From JAEUJM01 sp044221555 (GTDB lineage: Bacteria; Actinomycetota; Acidimicrobiia; Acidimicrobiales; DATDAH01), in assembly GCA_044221555.1 (NCBI GenBank), contig JBGAOY010000016.1:29666-93665 (forward strand): DNA of 64,000 bases, read 5' to 3'. Under the pieces are notes generated by a model. The model was not told where the DNA came from and made no database searches. It saw only the letters and a list, made by a program, of their open reading frames with translations. Both the position numbers and the translations under genes were made by a program. This document shows, piece after piece, positions 25,658 through 33,084 of the stretch (its first letter is position 1; each line of letters starts with the position of its first letter).

Positions 25658-25898
25658 CGGACCAGCATCCCAGGTCCTCGGTCGACGCACCGACCAGCGC
25701 GACGCGCCACGCCCTTCCGCCAGGTGGTCGTGCGCGCCGAGAGCCGGTGCGGGCGACCGACGCTCGGACCCTGCGGCACTGACATGACAGGTGCGGGAGT
25801 CGGGCGTGGCGGCGACGCGTGTCCTCACGGCAGTGAATGACCCGGGGCGAGAGCGGGCCGTTCGGCAGAATATCGAGTACAGACTCGGCAGTTTGTCG

Positions 25899-26363
25899 AG
25901 TTCGTCCGCGAACCCCCTGGCTCGTGCCACCCATCGGCCCAAGCTGCACATCGTCGACAGCGGACTCGCCGCCAGCCTGCTCCACGTCGATACCGAGGCA
26001 CTCGCCTCACCTACGGCCACGACGACCGGGCGACTCATCGAGTCATTCGTTGCGGGAGAACTCGCCCGTCTCATCAGCTCAACCGACCAGAGCATCTCGC
26101 TCTCCCACTACCGGGACCGCGACAGCCGCGAGGTCGACCTCGTGCTCGATCGGGGCGACGGCGCCGTCGTCGCCATCGAGGTGAAGGCGACGGCGTCGCC
26201 CACCGCCGGCCAACTGCGCCACGTCGCTTGGCTGCGTGACCGGATCGACCAAGCCGCGCCCGGCGCGTTTCGGGCGGGGCTCCTTCTCCATGCCGGAACC
26301 CAGTCCTTCACCGTGGGTGACCGCCTGCACGTCCGCCCCATCAGTACCCTCTGGTCAGCGTGA
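25899..26363 (+). pseudogene. C-terminal fragment of an AAA ATPase with DUF4143 domain
   Basis: The frame (open from 25791) shows the C-terminal nuclease-like half of a DUF4143 ATPase: 'HRPKLHIVDSGLAASLL', 'TGRLIESFVAGELARLI', 'SHYRDRDSREVDLVLDRGDG' and 'VVAIEVKATAS' (Asp...ExK pattern). The N-terminal P-loop ATPase (about 250 aa in intact members) is absent. The roughly 35 residues before the homology have no family match. It is a 5'-truncated relic; a start codon with a ribosome site was not found. Confidence 0.65.
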
Positions 26364-26533
26364 CCGCCACCGTGCTGATCACCCTGCAACCATGGGATCT
26401 GTTGGTGGGTTCGGCGTGCTCACAACATGGGGAAGCCCGCGTTCTCCGACGTGGGCGCTGTGTACGTCCTCGAACGCAGCGCCGTCACTGCGCTCCCTGC
26501 GTCTCTCGACGCGCGCACCTCGTCGACTCGGCG

Positions 26534-26800
26534 TCACAGCGCGGCGTCGGCGACCTCGCCGTGGTCGGTGACGTCGATCACGGTTGACGTACCGAATGCC
26601 GGGCTGTCGTCGAAGAACTCGTACCGGCCGTCGGGAGCGAGGAAGATCAGGCGGTAGCCCCCGGGCGCGAGGTCGGAGAACACGTAGTGGCCCGAGGCGT
26701 CGGTCACCGCGCTGTCGACCTCCGTGCCGTTGGCCGCCAGCAGCACGCCCAGCGCACCCGCGAGCGGCGTTCCGCCCGACTGGTTCGTCACCGTTGCCAT
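26534..26800 (-). CDS. Stand-alone carboxypeptidase-regulatory-like domain protein
   Basis: 88 aa from ATG 26800: 'NQSGGTPLAGALGVLLAANG', 'TDASGHYVFSDLAPGGYRLIFLAPDGRYEFFDD', a single beta-sandwich of the kind repeated in the proteins at 16647-20138 and 37880-40207. It has no signal peptide, so it is either a cytosolic oddity or the detached end of a larger secreted protein. The quoted core is continuous in sense but given in parts. Confidence 0.5.
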   Translation of the reverse strand: MATVTNQSGGTPLAGALGVLLAANGTEVDSAVTDASGHYVFSDLAPGGYRLIFLAPDGRYEFFDDSPAFGTSTVIDVTDHGEVADAAL

Positions 26801-26888
26801 GGTTTTCCTCGAGTGTCACTCGGCCATCGCCGGCTGTTGTGGTTGCAGCAACCATAGGCGCTGCGCCCTGCACCGTGCCTTGGTCGAG

Positions 26889-26912
26889 CGGTTGGTCAGG
26901 GCGTCGCCCTTG
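26889..26912. repeat. Near-copy of the rplO 3' end (left flank of vapBC)
   Basis: This 24-bp segment matches 27678-27701, the last codons of rplO, at 21 of 24 positions and in the same orientation. On the minus strand it reads 'KGDALTNR' against L15's 'KGNALTNR'. The copies are 789 bp apart and bracket vapBC. It could be an integration-type target duplication or a relic of an older rplO end. Confidence 0.65.
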
Positions 26913-26946
26913 CCTCGGGCCCTGTGGCCCTGGGCAGGCCTCGCAG

Positions 26947-26996
26947 CCATGGAAGATGATGAGGAAGAAGTCTCTCTGCTAATCTTCCTTCCATGG
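26947..26996. promoter_or_regulatory. Inverted repeat at the vapBC promoter
   Basis: CCATGGAAGAT (26947-26957) is mirrored by ATCTTCC (26982-26988) and CCATGG at the start codon. The A+T-rich segment between the arms is the likely promoter. VapB-VapC complexes usually bind such sites to repress their own operon. Confidence 0.45.
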
Positions 26997-27244
26997 CGCT
27001 CAACATCAAGGACGGCGACACCGATCGACTGGCTCGCGAGCTCGCCGAGGTCACCGGTGAGTCGATCACCGACGCGGTCCGGGTTGCCCTCGAGGAGCGG
27101 CTCGCTTCGCTGCGCCGGCGCGCCACCGTCACCTCGGCATCCGATCTCCGAGAGATCATCGCCCGTGGCAGGCAGCGACGGACGGTCGATCACCGGTCCG
27201 AGGAGGAGATCCTCGGCTACGACGAGGGCGGGCTTCCCGCGTGA
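26993..27244 (+). CDS. vapB: VapB-type antitoxin (Rv0623-like)
   Basis: 83 aa. The N-terminus 'MALNIKDGDTDRLARELAEVTGESITDAVRVALEERL' (shown as two halves: an arm ending at TDRLA and a helix from TGESITDA) is the pattern of PF07704-like VapB. The acidic tail 'EEEILGYDEGGLPA' should wrap the toxin. It overlaps vapC by 4 nt (GTGA). It neutralises VapC and binds the operator. Confidence 0.85.
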   Translation: MALNIKDGDTDRLARELAEVTGESITDAVRVALEERLASLRRRATVTSASDLREIIARGRQRRTVDHRSEEEILGYDEGGLPA

Positions 27245-27627
27245 TCGCCGTCGACACCTCGGCACTCGTGGCGGTGGTTCTCGGCGAGGAGGATGCGGAG
27301 CGGCACCTCGCCGAACTGCAGCGGAACGTGACCCGGCTCTCGAGCGTCTCACTCGTCGAGGCCAGCATCGTGGTGCACGCCCGCCAAGGGCCCGACGCCG
27401 AGCGTGACCTGGGCCTGCTCGTCGAGGCGACGATCGACGACCTCGTTCCGGTGGACCTCGACCAGGCGCGCGCGGCGATCTCCGCCTGGCGACGGTTCGG
27501 GAAGGGCCGCCACCCGGCCTCGCTGAACTTCGGTGACTGCTTCGCCTGCGCGGTGGCGGGCATGAGCGACCTACCCCTGCTGTACAAGGGCGATGACTTC
27601 TCCCAGACGGACGTCCGGTCCGTCTGA
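27241..27627 (+). CDS. vapC: VapC-type PIN-domain ribonuclease toxin
   Basis: 128 aa from a GTG at 27241. PIN acidic residues: Asp in 'IAVDTSALVAVV', Glu in 'VSLVEASIVV', and Asp in 'NFGDCFACAVA'; 'LLYKGDDFSQTDV' gives the last conserved Asp pair. It is a Mg2+-dependent RNase, probably attacking tRNA or rRNA when free. Length and coupling to vapB are standard. It is convergent with rplO; the two stop codons are 46 bp apart. Confidence 0.9.
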   Translation: MIAVDTSALVAVVLGEEDAERHLAELQRNVTRLSSVSLVEASIVVHARQGPDAERDLGLLVEATIDDLVPVDLDQARAAISAWRRFGKGRHPASLNFGDCFACAVAGMSDLPLLYKGDDFSQTDVRSV

Positions 27628-27673
27628 CCGCCACCGGCGAGCCACGGCCACGGACCCCCAGGGAGGGCGCTGA

Positions 27674-28162
27674 CTACCGGTTGGTGAGGGCGTTGCCCTT
27701 GGCCGGCGGGCGGCGGTCGCCCCACGGGAGCGGGATGATCTCGACGGAGCCGCCGGCGGCGGTGATGGCGGCCTCGGCCGACTTCGAGAAGCCGTGGGCC
27801 TTCACCGTGACCTTGCGGTCGATCGAGCCCCGGCCCAGCACCTTCACGAGGGCGCCCTTGTGGGTGAGGCCCTTGCTGTGGAGCGCCTCGGGGGTGATGT
27901 CGTCGAGGCCGCAGTCCTGCAGCGTGTCGAGGTTGATGGCCTGGTACTCGACGCGGAACGGGTTGTTGAAGCCCTTGAGCTTCGGCACCCGCATGTGCAG
28001 GGGCATCTGGCCACCCTCGAAGCCGACCCGCACGGTGTTGCGGGCGTGCTGGCCCTTGGTGCCACGGCCGGCGGTCTTGCCGCCCTTGCCGCCGATGCCT
28101 CGGCCGACGCGCTTGCGGGCCTTGGAGGAGCCCTCGTTGGGCTTCAGGTCGTGGGCCTTCAT
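27674..28162 (-). CDS. rplO: 50S ribosomal protein L15
   Basis: 162 aa, ATGA overlap with rpmD. 'LKPNEGSSKARKRVGRGIGGKGGKTAGRGTKGQ' (in pieces: KRVGRGIGGKGGKTAGRG) is the glycine-rich L15 N-terminus that threads into 23S rRNA. It ends 'PPAKGNALTNR'. Normally followed at once by secY; here by the convergent vapC and the accessory region. It is the last gene of the central ribosomal block. Confidence 0.97.
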   Translation of the reverse strand: MKAHDLKPNEGSSKARKRVGRGIGGKGGKTAGRGTKGQHARNTVRVGFEGGQMPLHMRVPKLKGFNNPFRVEYQAINLDTLQDCGLDDITPEALHSKGLTHKGALVKVLGRGSIDRKVTVKAHGFSKSAEAAITAAGGSVEIIPLPWGDRRPPAKGNALTNR

Positions 28163-28509
28163 GACTCGTCCTCGTCCTTCGCAGTGTCGGCGTCGGCAGC
28201 GTCCGCCGCCTCGTCCTTCGCGGCCTCGTCCTTCGCCGCCTCGTCCTTCGCGGCCTCGTCCTTGGCCGCCGCCTTCTTCGCCGCCGGAGCCTTCTTGGCG
28301 GGCGCCTTCTCGGCCGGCGCGGCCTCGACCTCCTCCACCTTCACCAGGTGGGGGACCCGGGCCAGCATGCCGCGGATCTCGGGACGGTCGGGCAGCTCGT
28401 GGCTACGGCCGATCTTGCCGAGGCCCAGGGCGCGGAGGGTGCCCCGCTGCTTGGGCTTCGAGCCGATGGCCGAGCGGTACTGGGTGACCTTCAACATCGC
28501 GTCAGCCAT
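28159..28509 (-). CDS. rpmD: 50S ribosomal protein L30 with Lys/Ala/Glu-rich C-terminal extension
   Basis: 116 aa, against about 60 for the family. Residues 6-60 are canonical L30 ('LKVTQYRSAIGSKPKQRGTL', 'RALGLGKIGRSHELPD', 'IRGMLARVPHLVKVEE'). The remaining 55 residues are a low-complexity tail of 'AKDEA' repeats encoded by 15-bp units at 28208-28270. The tail probably protrudes from the ribosome surface. Start ATG 28509, 3 bp after rpsE. Confidence 0.95.
   Translation of the reverse strand: MADAMLKVTQYRSAIGSKPKQRGTLRALGLGKIGRSHELPDRPEIRGMLARVPHLVKVEEVEAAPAEKAPAKKAPAAKKAAAKDEAAKDEAAKDEAAKDEAADAADADTAKDEDES
28208..28270. repeat. 15-bp tandem repeat in rpmD
   Basis: About four copies of CCTCGTCCTTCGCSG encode Ala-Ala-Lys-Asp-Glu units in the L30 tail. 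Confidence 0.8.
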
Positions 28510-28512
28510 GGC

Positions 28513-29124
28513 CTACCGAACCTCTTCGGGCTTGGGCGCCGGGCCCCGCTGGGTCTCTTTGTAGGCGTTCAGCAGACCCTTGGGCACGAAGTCCTCGGGG
28601 TCGAGGCCGCGCAGCCGGGCGATGTCGTCGGGCCGCTTCAGCGCCTTGAGACCGGCGATGGTGGCGCGGGCCACGTTGATGTGGTTGGCCGAGCCGAGCG
28701 ACTTGCAGAGCACGTCGTGGATGCCGGCCTCTTCGAGGATGGCGCGGGCGGCGCCGCCGGCGATCACACCGGTACCGGGGGCGGCAGGCTTGAGCAGCAC
28801 CCGGCCGGCACCGGTCTCGCCGATGACGGGGTGGATGATGGTGCTGCCGGCCAGCGGGACGGTGAAGAGGTTCTTGCGGGCCTCTTCGGTGCCCTTCTGG
28901 ATGGCCAGCGGCACCTCCTTGGCCTTGCCGTAGCCGAGGCCGACCCGGCCGTGACCGTCGCCGATCACCACGAGCGCGGTGAACGAGAAGCGGCGACCGC
29001 CCTTGACCACCTTGGCCACGCGGTTGATGTTGATGACGCGCGACTCACGCAGGCCCGAGTCGCTGCTCTGGCGAGGGTTGTCGCGGGGCGGCCGATCGCG
29101 GTCGCGGGGGTTGGCGTTGCTCAT
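28513..29124 (-). CDS. rpsE: 30S ribosomal protein S5
   Basis: 203 aa. 'INRVAKVVKGGRRFSFTALVVIGDGHGRVGLGYGKAKE' is the S5 double-stranded-RNA-binding domain (seen as 'VVKGGRRFSFTALVV' and 'GRVGLGYGKAKEVP'); 'GVIAGGAARAILEEAGI' marks the C-terminal domain. An Arg/Asp/Pro-rich N-terminal extension of about 30 residues precedes it. S5 acts in decoding fidelity and mRNA unwinding on the 30S subunit. It follows rplR by 18 bp. Confidence 0.97.
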   Translation of the reverse strand: MSNANPRDRDRPPRDNPRQSSDSGLRESRVININRVAKVVKGGRRFSFTALVVIGDGHGRVGLGYGKAKEVPLAIQKGTEEARKNLFTVPLAGSTIIHPVIGETGAGRVLLKPAAPGTGVIAGGAARAILEEAGIHDVLCKSLGSANHINVARATIAGLKALKRPDDIARLRGLDPEDFVPKGLLNAYKETQRGPAPKPEEVR

Positions 29125-29142
29125 CGTGTCCTCGTCCTGTTC

Positions 29143-29508
29143 CTAGAATTCCAGCCCGGACTCGCGGGCGGCGTCGGCCAGCGCCGCGACCCGGCCGTGG
29201 TAGCGGAAGCCGCCCCGGTCGAAGGTGACCTTCTCGATGCCGGCGGCCTTGGCCCGCTCCGCCACCAGTTGGCCCACCTTGGTGGCGGCATCGATGTTGC
29301 CGGTGCTGCCGGTGCGCAGGTCGGCCTCGACCGTCGACGCCGCGGCCAGGGTGACCCCGGCACGGTCGTCGATCACCTGGGCGCTGATGTGGCGGGTGGA
29401 CCGGAACACGGCCAGGCGGGGCCGCTCGGCGGTGCCGAGGACCTTCTTGCGGACGCGACGGTGCCGGCGCTGGCGGTCTTGACGCTTCTTCTGCGGGCTC
29501 ATGCTCAT
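29143..29508 (-). CDS. rplR: 50S ribosomal protein L18
   Basis: 121 aa. Basic N-terminus, 'RPRLAVFRSTRHISAQVID' and 'VAERAKAAGIEKVTFDRGGFRYHGRV' (in parts) are typical L18, which binds 5S rRNA. The first ATG (29508) has GGAGG ten bases upstream. A 102-bp spacer with a GC-rich hairpin (around 29550-29590) separates it from rplF, longer than any other spacer in the block. Confidence 0.97.
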   Translation of the reverse strand: MSMSPQKKRQDRQRRHRRVRKKVLGTAERPRLAVFRSTRHISAQVIDDRAGVTLAAASTVEADLRTGSTGNIDAATKVGQLVAERAKAAGIEKVTFDRGGFRYHGRVAALADAARESGLEF

Positions 29509-29610
29509 GCTGCTTGCGCCTCCTTCGTCGGCGCCCCTTCGGGATCCGGTACAGCGCGCGGAGCTGCTCCGCTCCGCTGCGCAACGTCGATACTCATACG
29601 GGTAGCCACC

Positions 29611-30156
29611 TCAACCGACACTGGCGGCCTTGCCGGCCTTGCGCTGGACGTATTCGCCGACGTAGCGCACACCCTTGCCCTTGTAGGGCTCGGGCTTGCG
29701 GAGGGCACGGATGTTGGCGGCCACCTGGCCGACGACCTCCTTGTTGATGCCCACCACGTCGATGCGGGTGGCGGAGGGGACCTCGAAGGTGATGCCCTCG
29801 GGGGCGGTCACCTTCACGGAGTGGCTGAAGCCGAGGGCCAGCTCGAGCGCGGTGGGCCCCTGGGCGGTGGCCCGGTACCCGACGCCCTGGATCTCGAGCT
29901 CCTTCTTGAAGCCCTCGGTCACGCCCACGACCATGTTGTGGACCAGGGTGCGGGTGAGGCCGTGCAACGAGCGGCTCTCGCGCTCGTCGTCGGGGCGCTC
30001 GACCAGCAGCTCCTCGCCCTCCTGGCGCACGGTGATGGTGCCCGGGATGGGTCGTGACAGCGTGCCCTTGGGGCCCTTCACGGTGATCTGGCGATCGTCG
30101 ATGGTGACGTCGACCCCGCCGGGGACGGCGATCGGGGCCTGTCCGATTCTGCTCAT
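29611..30156 (-). CDS. rplF: 50S ribosomal protein L6
   Basis: 181 aa. 'SRIGQAPIAVPGGVDVTID' starts the first L6 repeat and 'GVGYRATAQG' the second. The C-terminal 'EPYKGKGVRYVGEYVQRKAGK' (YKGKGIRY motif) is diagnostic. It binds 23S rRNA near the L7/L12 stalk and sarcin-ricin loop. 13 bp after rpsH. Confidence 0.97.
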   Translation of the reverse strand: MSRIGQAPIAVPGGVDVTIDDRQITVKGPKGTLSRPIPGTITVRQEGEELLVERPDDERESRSLHGLTRTLVHNMVVGVTEGFKKELEIQGVGYRATAQGPTALELALGFSHSVKVTAPEGITFEVPSATRIDVVGINKEVVGQVAANIRALRKPEPYKGKGVRYVGEYVQRKAGKAASVG

Positions 30157-30169
30157 GACGGGGCTCCTC

Positions 30170-30574
30170 TCACCACACGTAGCACAGGATCTCGCCGCCC
30201 ATGCGGCGCTTCCTGGCTTCTCGGTCGGTCATCAGCCCGGCGCTGGTGGACAGCACGGCGACGCCGAGGCCACCGAGCACGCGCGGGATCTTCTCGGCCT
30301 TGGTGTACACCCGCAGGCCGGGCTTGGAGATGCGCTTCACACCCGAGATCACGCGAGCGCGCTCGGGGGAGTACTTCATCTCGATGGTGAGCACGCGGCC
30401 GGGGCGGTCGACGGCATCGGCCACGGAGTAGCTGCTGATGTAGCCCTCGCTGTGCAGCACGGCCGCCAGCGACTCCTTGAGCTTCGACGAGGGCATCAGC
30501 ACCTCGTCGTGCATCGCCACGTTGGCGTTGCGGATGCGCGTCAGCATGTCGGCGATCGGATCGGTCATCGTCAT
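30170..30574 (-). CDS. rpsH: 30S ribosomal protein S8
   Basis: 134 aa. 'DPIADMLTRIRNANVAMHDEV' and the C-terminal 'VLSTSAGLMTDREARKRRMGGEILCYVW' (STSxGxxTdxeAR...GGEilCyVW) are S8 signatures; parts quoted in sense. S8 binds 16S rRNA helix 21 and, in some bacteria, represses the spc operon through an rplE-leader site, which I did not try to prove here. Confidence 0.97.
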   Translation of the reverse strand: MTMTDPIADMLTRIRNANVAMHDEVLMPSSKLKESLAAVLHSEGYISSYSVADAVDRPGRVLTIEMKYSPERARVISGVKRISKPGLRVYTKAEKIPRVLGGLGVAVLSTSAGLMTDREARKRRMGGEILCYVW

Positions 30575-30587
30575 CGTTGAGCGCTCC

Positions 30588-30773
30588 TCACCAGCTGGCC
30601 TTGGTCAGCCCGGGGATCTCGCCGGCGTGGGCGAGCTCGCGGAGGCACAGTCGGCAGAGGCCGAACTTGCGGTAGACCGCACGCGGCCGGCCGCAACGGC
30701 GGCACCGCGTGTACCCGCGCACCTTGAACTTCGGGGTGCGTTGCTGCTTTTCGACAAGTGCTTTCTTTGCCAT
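30588..30773 (-). CDS. rpsZ: 30S ribosomal protein S14, zinc-binding type Z
   Basis: 61 aa. Two CxxC pairs ('TRCRRCGRP' and 'GLCRLCLREL') at residues 24/27 and 40/43 form the zinc ribbon, so this is the C+ form. Start ATG 30773 shares its A with the rplE stop (TAATG). It assembles into the 30S head. Confidence 0.97.
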   Translation of the reverse strand: MAKKALVEKQQRTPKFKVRGYTRCRRCGRPRAVYRKFGLCRLCLRELAHAGEIPGLTKASW

Positions 30774-31348
30774 TACTGGTTCCCCTCACGGCGGAACGGG
30801 AAGCCGAACGCAAGGAGCAGTGCCTTGCCTTCGGCGTCGGTGCGGGCGGTGGTGACGATGGTGATGTCCATGCCCCGGGTGTGGTCGACGGAGTCGTAGT
30901 CGACCTCGGGGAAGATGAGCTGCTCGGTGACGCCGAAGGTGTAGTTGCCCTTGCCGTCGAACGAGTTGGGGGGCAGGCCGCGGAAGTCACGGATGCGGGG
31001 GATGGCCAGGCTGATCAGCCGGTCGAGGAACTCCCACATGCGATCGCCCCGCAGGGTGACCTTGGCGCCGATGGGGTTGCCCTCGCGCAGCTTGAACTGG
31101 GCGATGGACTTCTTGGCCCGGGTGACCAGCGGCTTCTGGCCCGAGATGGTGGTGAGGTCGCGGACCGCACCGTCGAGCAGCGACGAGTTGGAGACGGCCT
31201 CGCCGACACCCATGTTGATGACGACCTTCTCGAAGCGGGGCACGTCCATGACGTTGTCCAGCTCGAGCTGCTCCTTGAGCGTCGCCTTGATCTCGTCGTG
31301 GTACCGGACCTTGAAGCGAGGGATCTCGCGGGTCGTGGTGTCGGCCAT
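30773..31348 (-). CDS. rplE: 50S ribosomal protein L5
   Basis: 191 aa from ATG 31348, which overlaps the rplX stop by one base (TGATG). 'VPRFEKVVINMGVGEA', 'GQKPLVTRAKKSIAQFKLREG' and 'GKGNYTFGVTEQLIFPEVDYD' are L5 motifs (given in sections). It binds 5S rRNA and contacts the P-site tRNA. The C-terminus reads 'TDAEGKALLLAFGFPFRRE'. Confidence 0.97.
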   Translation of the reverse strand: MADTTTREIPRFKVRYHDEIKATLKEQLELDNVMDVPRFEKVVINMGVGEAVSNSSLLDGAVRDLTTISGQKPLVTRAKKSIAQFKLREGNPIGAKVTLRGDRMWEFLDRLISLAIPRIRDFRGLPPNSFDGKGNYTFGVTEQLIFPEVDYDSVDHTRGMDITIVTTARTDAEGKALLLAFGFPFRREGNQ

Positions 31349-31662
31349 CACAGGTCACCTCCACACTTCTTGCAGGTGCGGATCTTGGTGCCGTCCGGGT
31401 CGAAGCGGAAGCCCACCCGCGTCGGCCCGCAGGCCGAGCAGATGACGGCCACGTTGGCCACCGGGATGGGCATGTCCTTGTCGATGATGCCGCCCTGCAT
31501 GGTGGCGCGGGTGGCCTTCTGGTGCTTCTTGGCCACGTTGACGCCGTCGACGATCACCTTGTTGACCGACGGCAGGGCGCGGGAGACCTCGCCCTCCTTG
31601 CCGCGGTCCTTGCCGGTGAGCACGCGGACGCGGTCACCCTTGCGGATTCGCATGCCTGCCAT
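31348..31662 (-). CDS. rplX: 50S ribosomal protein L24
   Basis: 104 aa from ATG 31662 (TGATG with rplN). The KOW motif 'RIRKGDRVRVLTGKDRGKEG' opens the protein. 'GGIIDKDMPIPVANVAV' and a Cys-x2-Cys C-terminus ('ICSAC...CKKC') complete it; the zinc-type Cys set is usual in actinobacterial L24. It nucleates 50S assembly. Confidence 0.97.
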   Translation of the reverse strand: MAGMRIRKGDRVRVLTGKDRGKEGEVSRALPSVNKVIVDGVNVAKKHQKATRATMQGGIIDKDMPIPVANVAVICSACGPTRVGFRFDPDGTKIRTCKKCGGDL

Positions 31663-32030
31663 CACAAGACCTCCGGGGCCAGCGACACGATGCGCATGAA
31701 CTTCTTGTCCCGCAGCTCACGGCCGACCGGGCCGAAGATGCGGGTGCCGCGGGGCTGCGCCTGGTCGTTCAGCAGCACGGCGGCGTTCTCGTCGAAGCGG
31801 ATGTAGGAACCGTCCGGACGGCGCTTCTCCTTCTTGGTGCGCACGACCACGCACTTCACGACGTCGCCCTTCTTCACCGCGGCGCCGGGGATGGCGTCCT
31901 TCACGGTGGCCACGAACACGTCGCCGATGGAGGCGTAGCGCCGCTTCGAGCCGCCGAGCACCTTGATGCACAGCACCTCTTTGGCACCTGAATTGTCGGC
32001 CACCCGCAGGCGGGACTCTTGTTGGATCAT
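31662..32030 (-). CDS. rplN: 50S ribosomal protein L14
   Basis: 122 aa, exact family length. 'MIQQESRLRVADNSGAKEV', 'GDVFVATVKDAIPG', 'GDVVKCVVVRTKK' and 'FDENAAVLLNDQAQPRGTRIFGPVGREL' (sections) are L14 marks. It sits at the subunit interface. ATGA overlap with rpsQ. Confidence 0.98.
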   Translation of the reverse strand: MIQQESRLRVADNSGAKEVLCIKVLGGSKRRYASIGDVFVATVKDAIPGAAVKKGDVVKCVVVRTKKEKRRPDGSYIRFDENAAVLLNDQAQPRGTRIFGPVGRELRDKKFMRIVSLAPEVL

Positions 32031-32431
32031 CGGGCCCGCTCCAGCACTTCCACGACGCGCCAGCGCTTGTTCTTCGACAGCGGGCGGGTCTCCTGGACAC
32101 GGACGCGGTCACCCACGTTGAGGTCGTTGGCCTCGTCGTGCACGTAGAGCTTGGTGGTGCGCTGCATGGTCTTCGAGTAGCGCGGGTGGCGCACCCGATC
32201 GGTGACGGCCACGACGGCGGTCTTGTCCATGGCGTTGGAGGTCACCAGGCCGTCGCGCACCTTGCGGTGGTTCTCGCGGCCGGCCGGCTCGGCCGGCGCC
32301 TCAGTCGGGGCGGCCGCGGCGGGCGCGGCCTCCGCGACGGCGGCGGTGTCGACCGCATCGGTGGCGCCGGCGGCGGTGTCGACGGTGGTGGCGTCGTCGG
32401 TGGTGGTCTCGTCGGTGGTGTCGTCACTCAT
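32027..32431 (-). CDS. rpsQ: 30S ribosomal protein S17 with acidic N-terminal extension
   Basis: 134 aa, against about 85-90 for the family. Residues 1-50 are a Thr/Asp/Ala/Glu low-complexity head ('MSDDTTDETTTDDATTVDT'). The S17 fold follows: 'RKVRDGLVTSNAMDKTAVV', 'HPRYSKTMQRTTKLYVHDE', 'VGDRVRVQETRPLSKNKRW'. The ATG overlaps the rpmC stop (ATGA), so the extension is genuinely translated unless an internal GTG is used. S17 binds the 5' domain of 16S rRNA. Confidence 0.95.
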   Translation of the reverse strand: MSDDTTDETTTDDATTVDTAAGATDAVDTAAVAEAAPAAAAPTEAPAEPAGRENHRKVRDGLVTSNAMDKTAVVAVTDRVRHPRYSKTMQRTTKLYVHDEANDLNVGDRVRVQETRPLSKNKRWRVVEVLERAR

Positions 32432-32664
32432 GACGCAACGTCCTCGTTCTGGGTGTTCTCGAGCGCCTCGGCGGCGGCGATCTCGCGGGCACGGCGCTCG
32501 GTGTGCAGGCGGGCGATCTCCCGCTTGAGGTCCTTCAGCCGGGCGTAGTTGTCGAGCTGGCCCGTCACGTGCTGGAACCGCAGGTTGAACAGCTCCTGCT
32601 TGGTCTCGGCCAGACGGTCGACCAATTCGTCGTCGGACAGGTCGGGGATCACCGAGGGCGCCAT
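32428..32664 (-). CDS. rpmC: 50S ribosomal protein L29
   Basis: 78 aa. 'LSDDELVDRLAETKQELFNLRFQHVTGQL' and 'RLKDLKREIARLHT' are the two L29 helices. ATG 32664 overlaps the rplP stop by one base. It lies at the polypeptide exit tunnel. Confidence 0.97.
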   Translation of the reverse strand: MAPSVIPDLSDDELVDRLAETKQELFNLRFQHVTGQLDNYARLKDLKREIARLHTERRAREIAAAEALENTQNEDVAS

Positions 32665-33080
32665 CAGAGGGCCTCCTCACGTGACACGAAGCGGGCCTTG
32701 ATGGGCAGCTTCTGGATGGCCCGCTCGAGCGCCGCACGGGCGATCGCGGGATCGGCGTAGGAGAGCTCGAACATGATCCGGCCCGGCTTGACCACGGCCA
32801 CCCAGTGCTCGGGGTTGCCCTTGCCCGAGCCCATGCGGGTCTCGGCCGGCTTCTCGGTGACGGGCTTGTCGGGGAAGACGTTGATCCAGACCTTGCCGCC
32901 ACGCTTGATGTGGCGGGTCATGGCGATACGGGCGGCCTCGATCTGGCGGGCGGTGATCCACCCGGGCTCGAGGGCCTGGATGCCGTAGTCGCCGTGGCTG
33001 ACGGTGGTGCCGCCCTTGGCGACACCCTTCATCCGACCACGCTGCTGCTTGCGGTGCTTGACCTTCCTGGGCATCAACAT
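32664..33080 (-). CDS. rplP: 50S ribosomal protein L16
   Basis: 138 aa, normal length. 'MPRKVKHRKQQRGRMKG', 'EPGWITARQIEAARIAMTRH', 'GGKVWINVFPDKPVTEKPAETRMGSGKG' (sections) are canonical. ATG 33080 and ATG 33074 are both possible. L16 shapes the A-site tRNA path. 4 bp after rpsC. Confidence 0.97.
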   Translation of the reverse strand: MLMPRKVKHRKQQRGRMKGVAKGGTTVSHGDYGIQALEPGWITARQIEAARIAMTRHIKRGGKVWINVFPDKPVTEKPAETRMGSGKGNPEHWVAVVKPGRIMFELSYADPAIARAALERAIQKLPIKARFVSREEAL

Positions 33081-33084
33081 GGCG

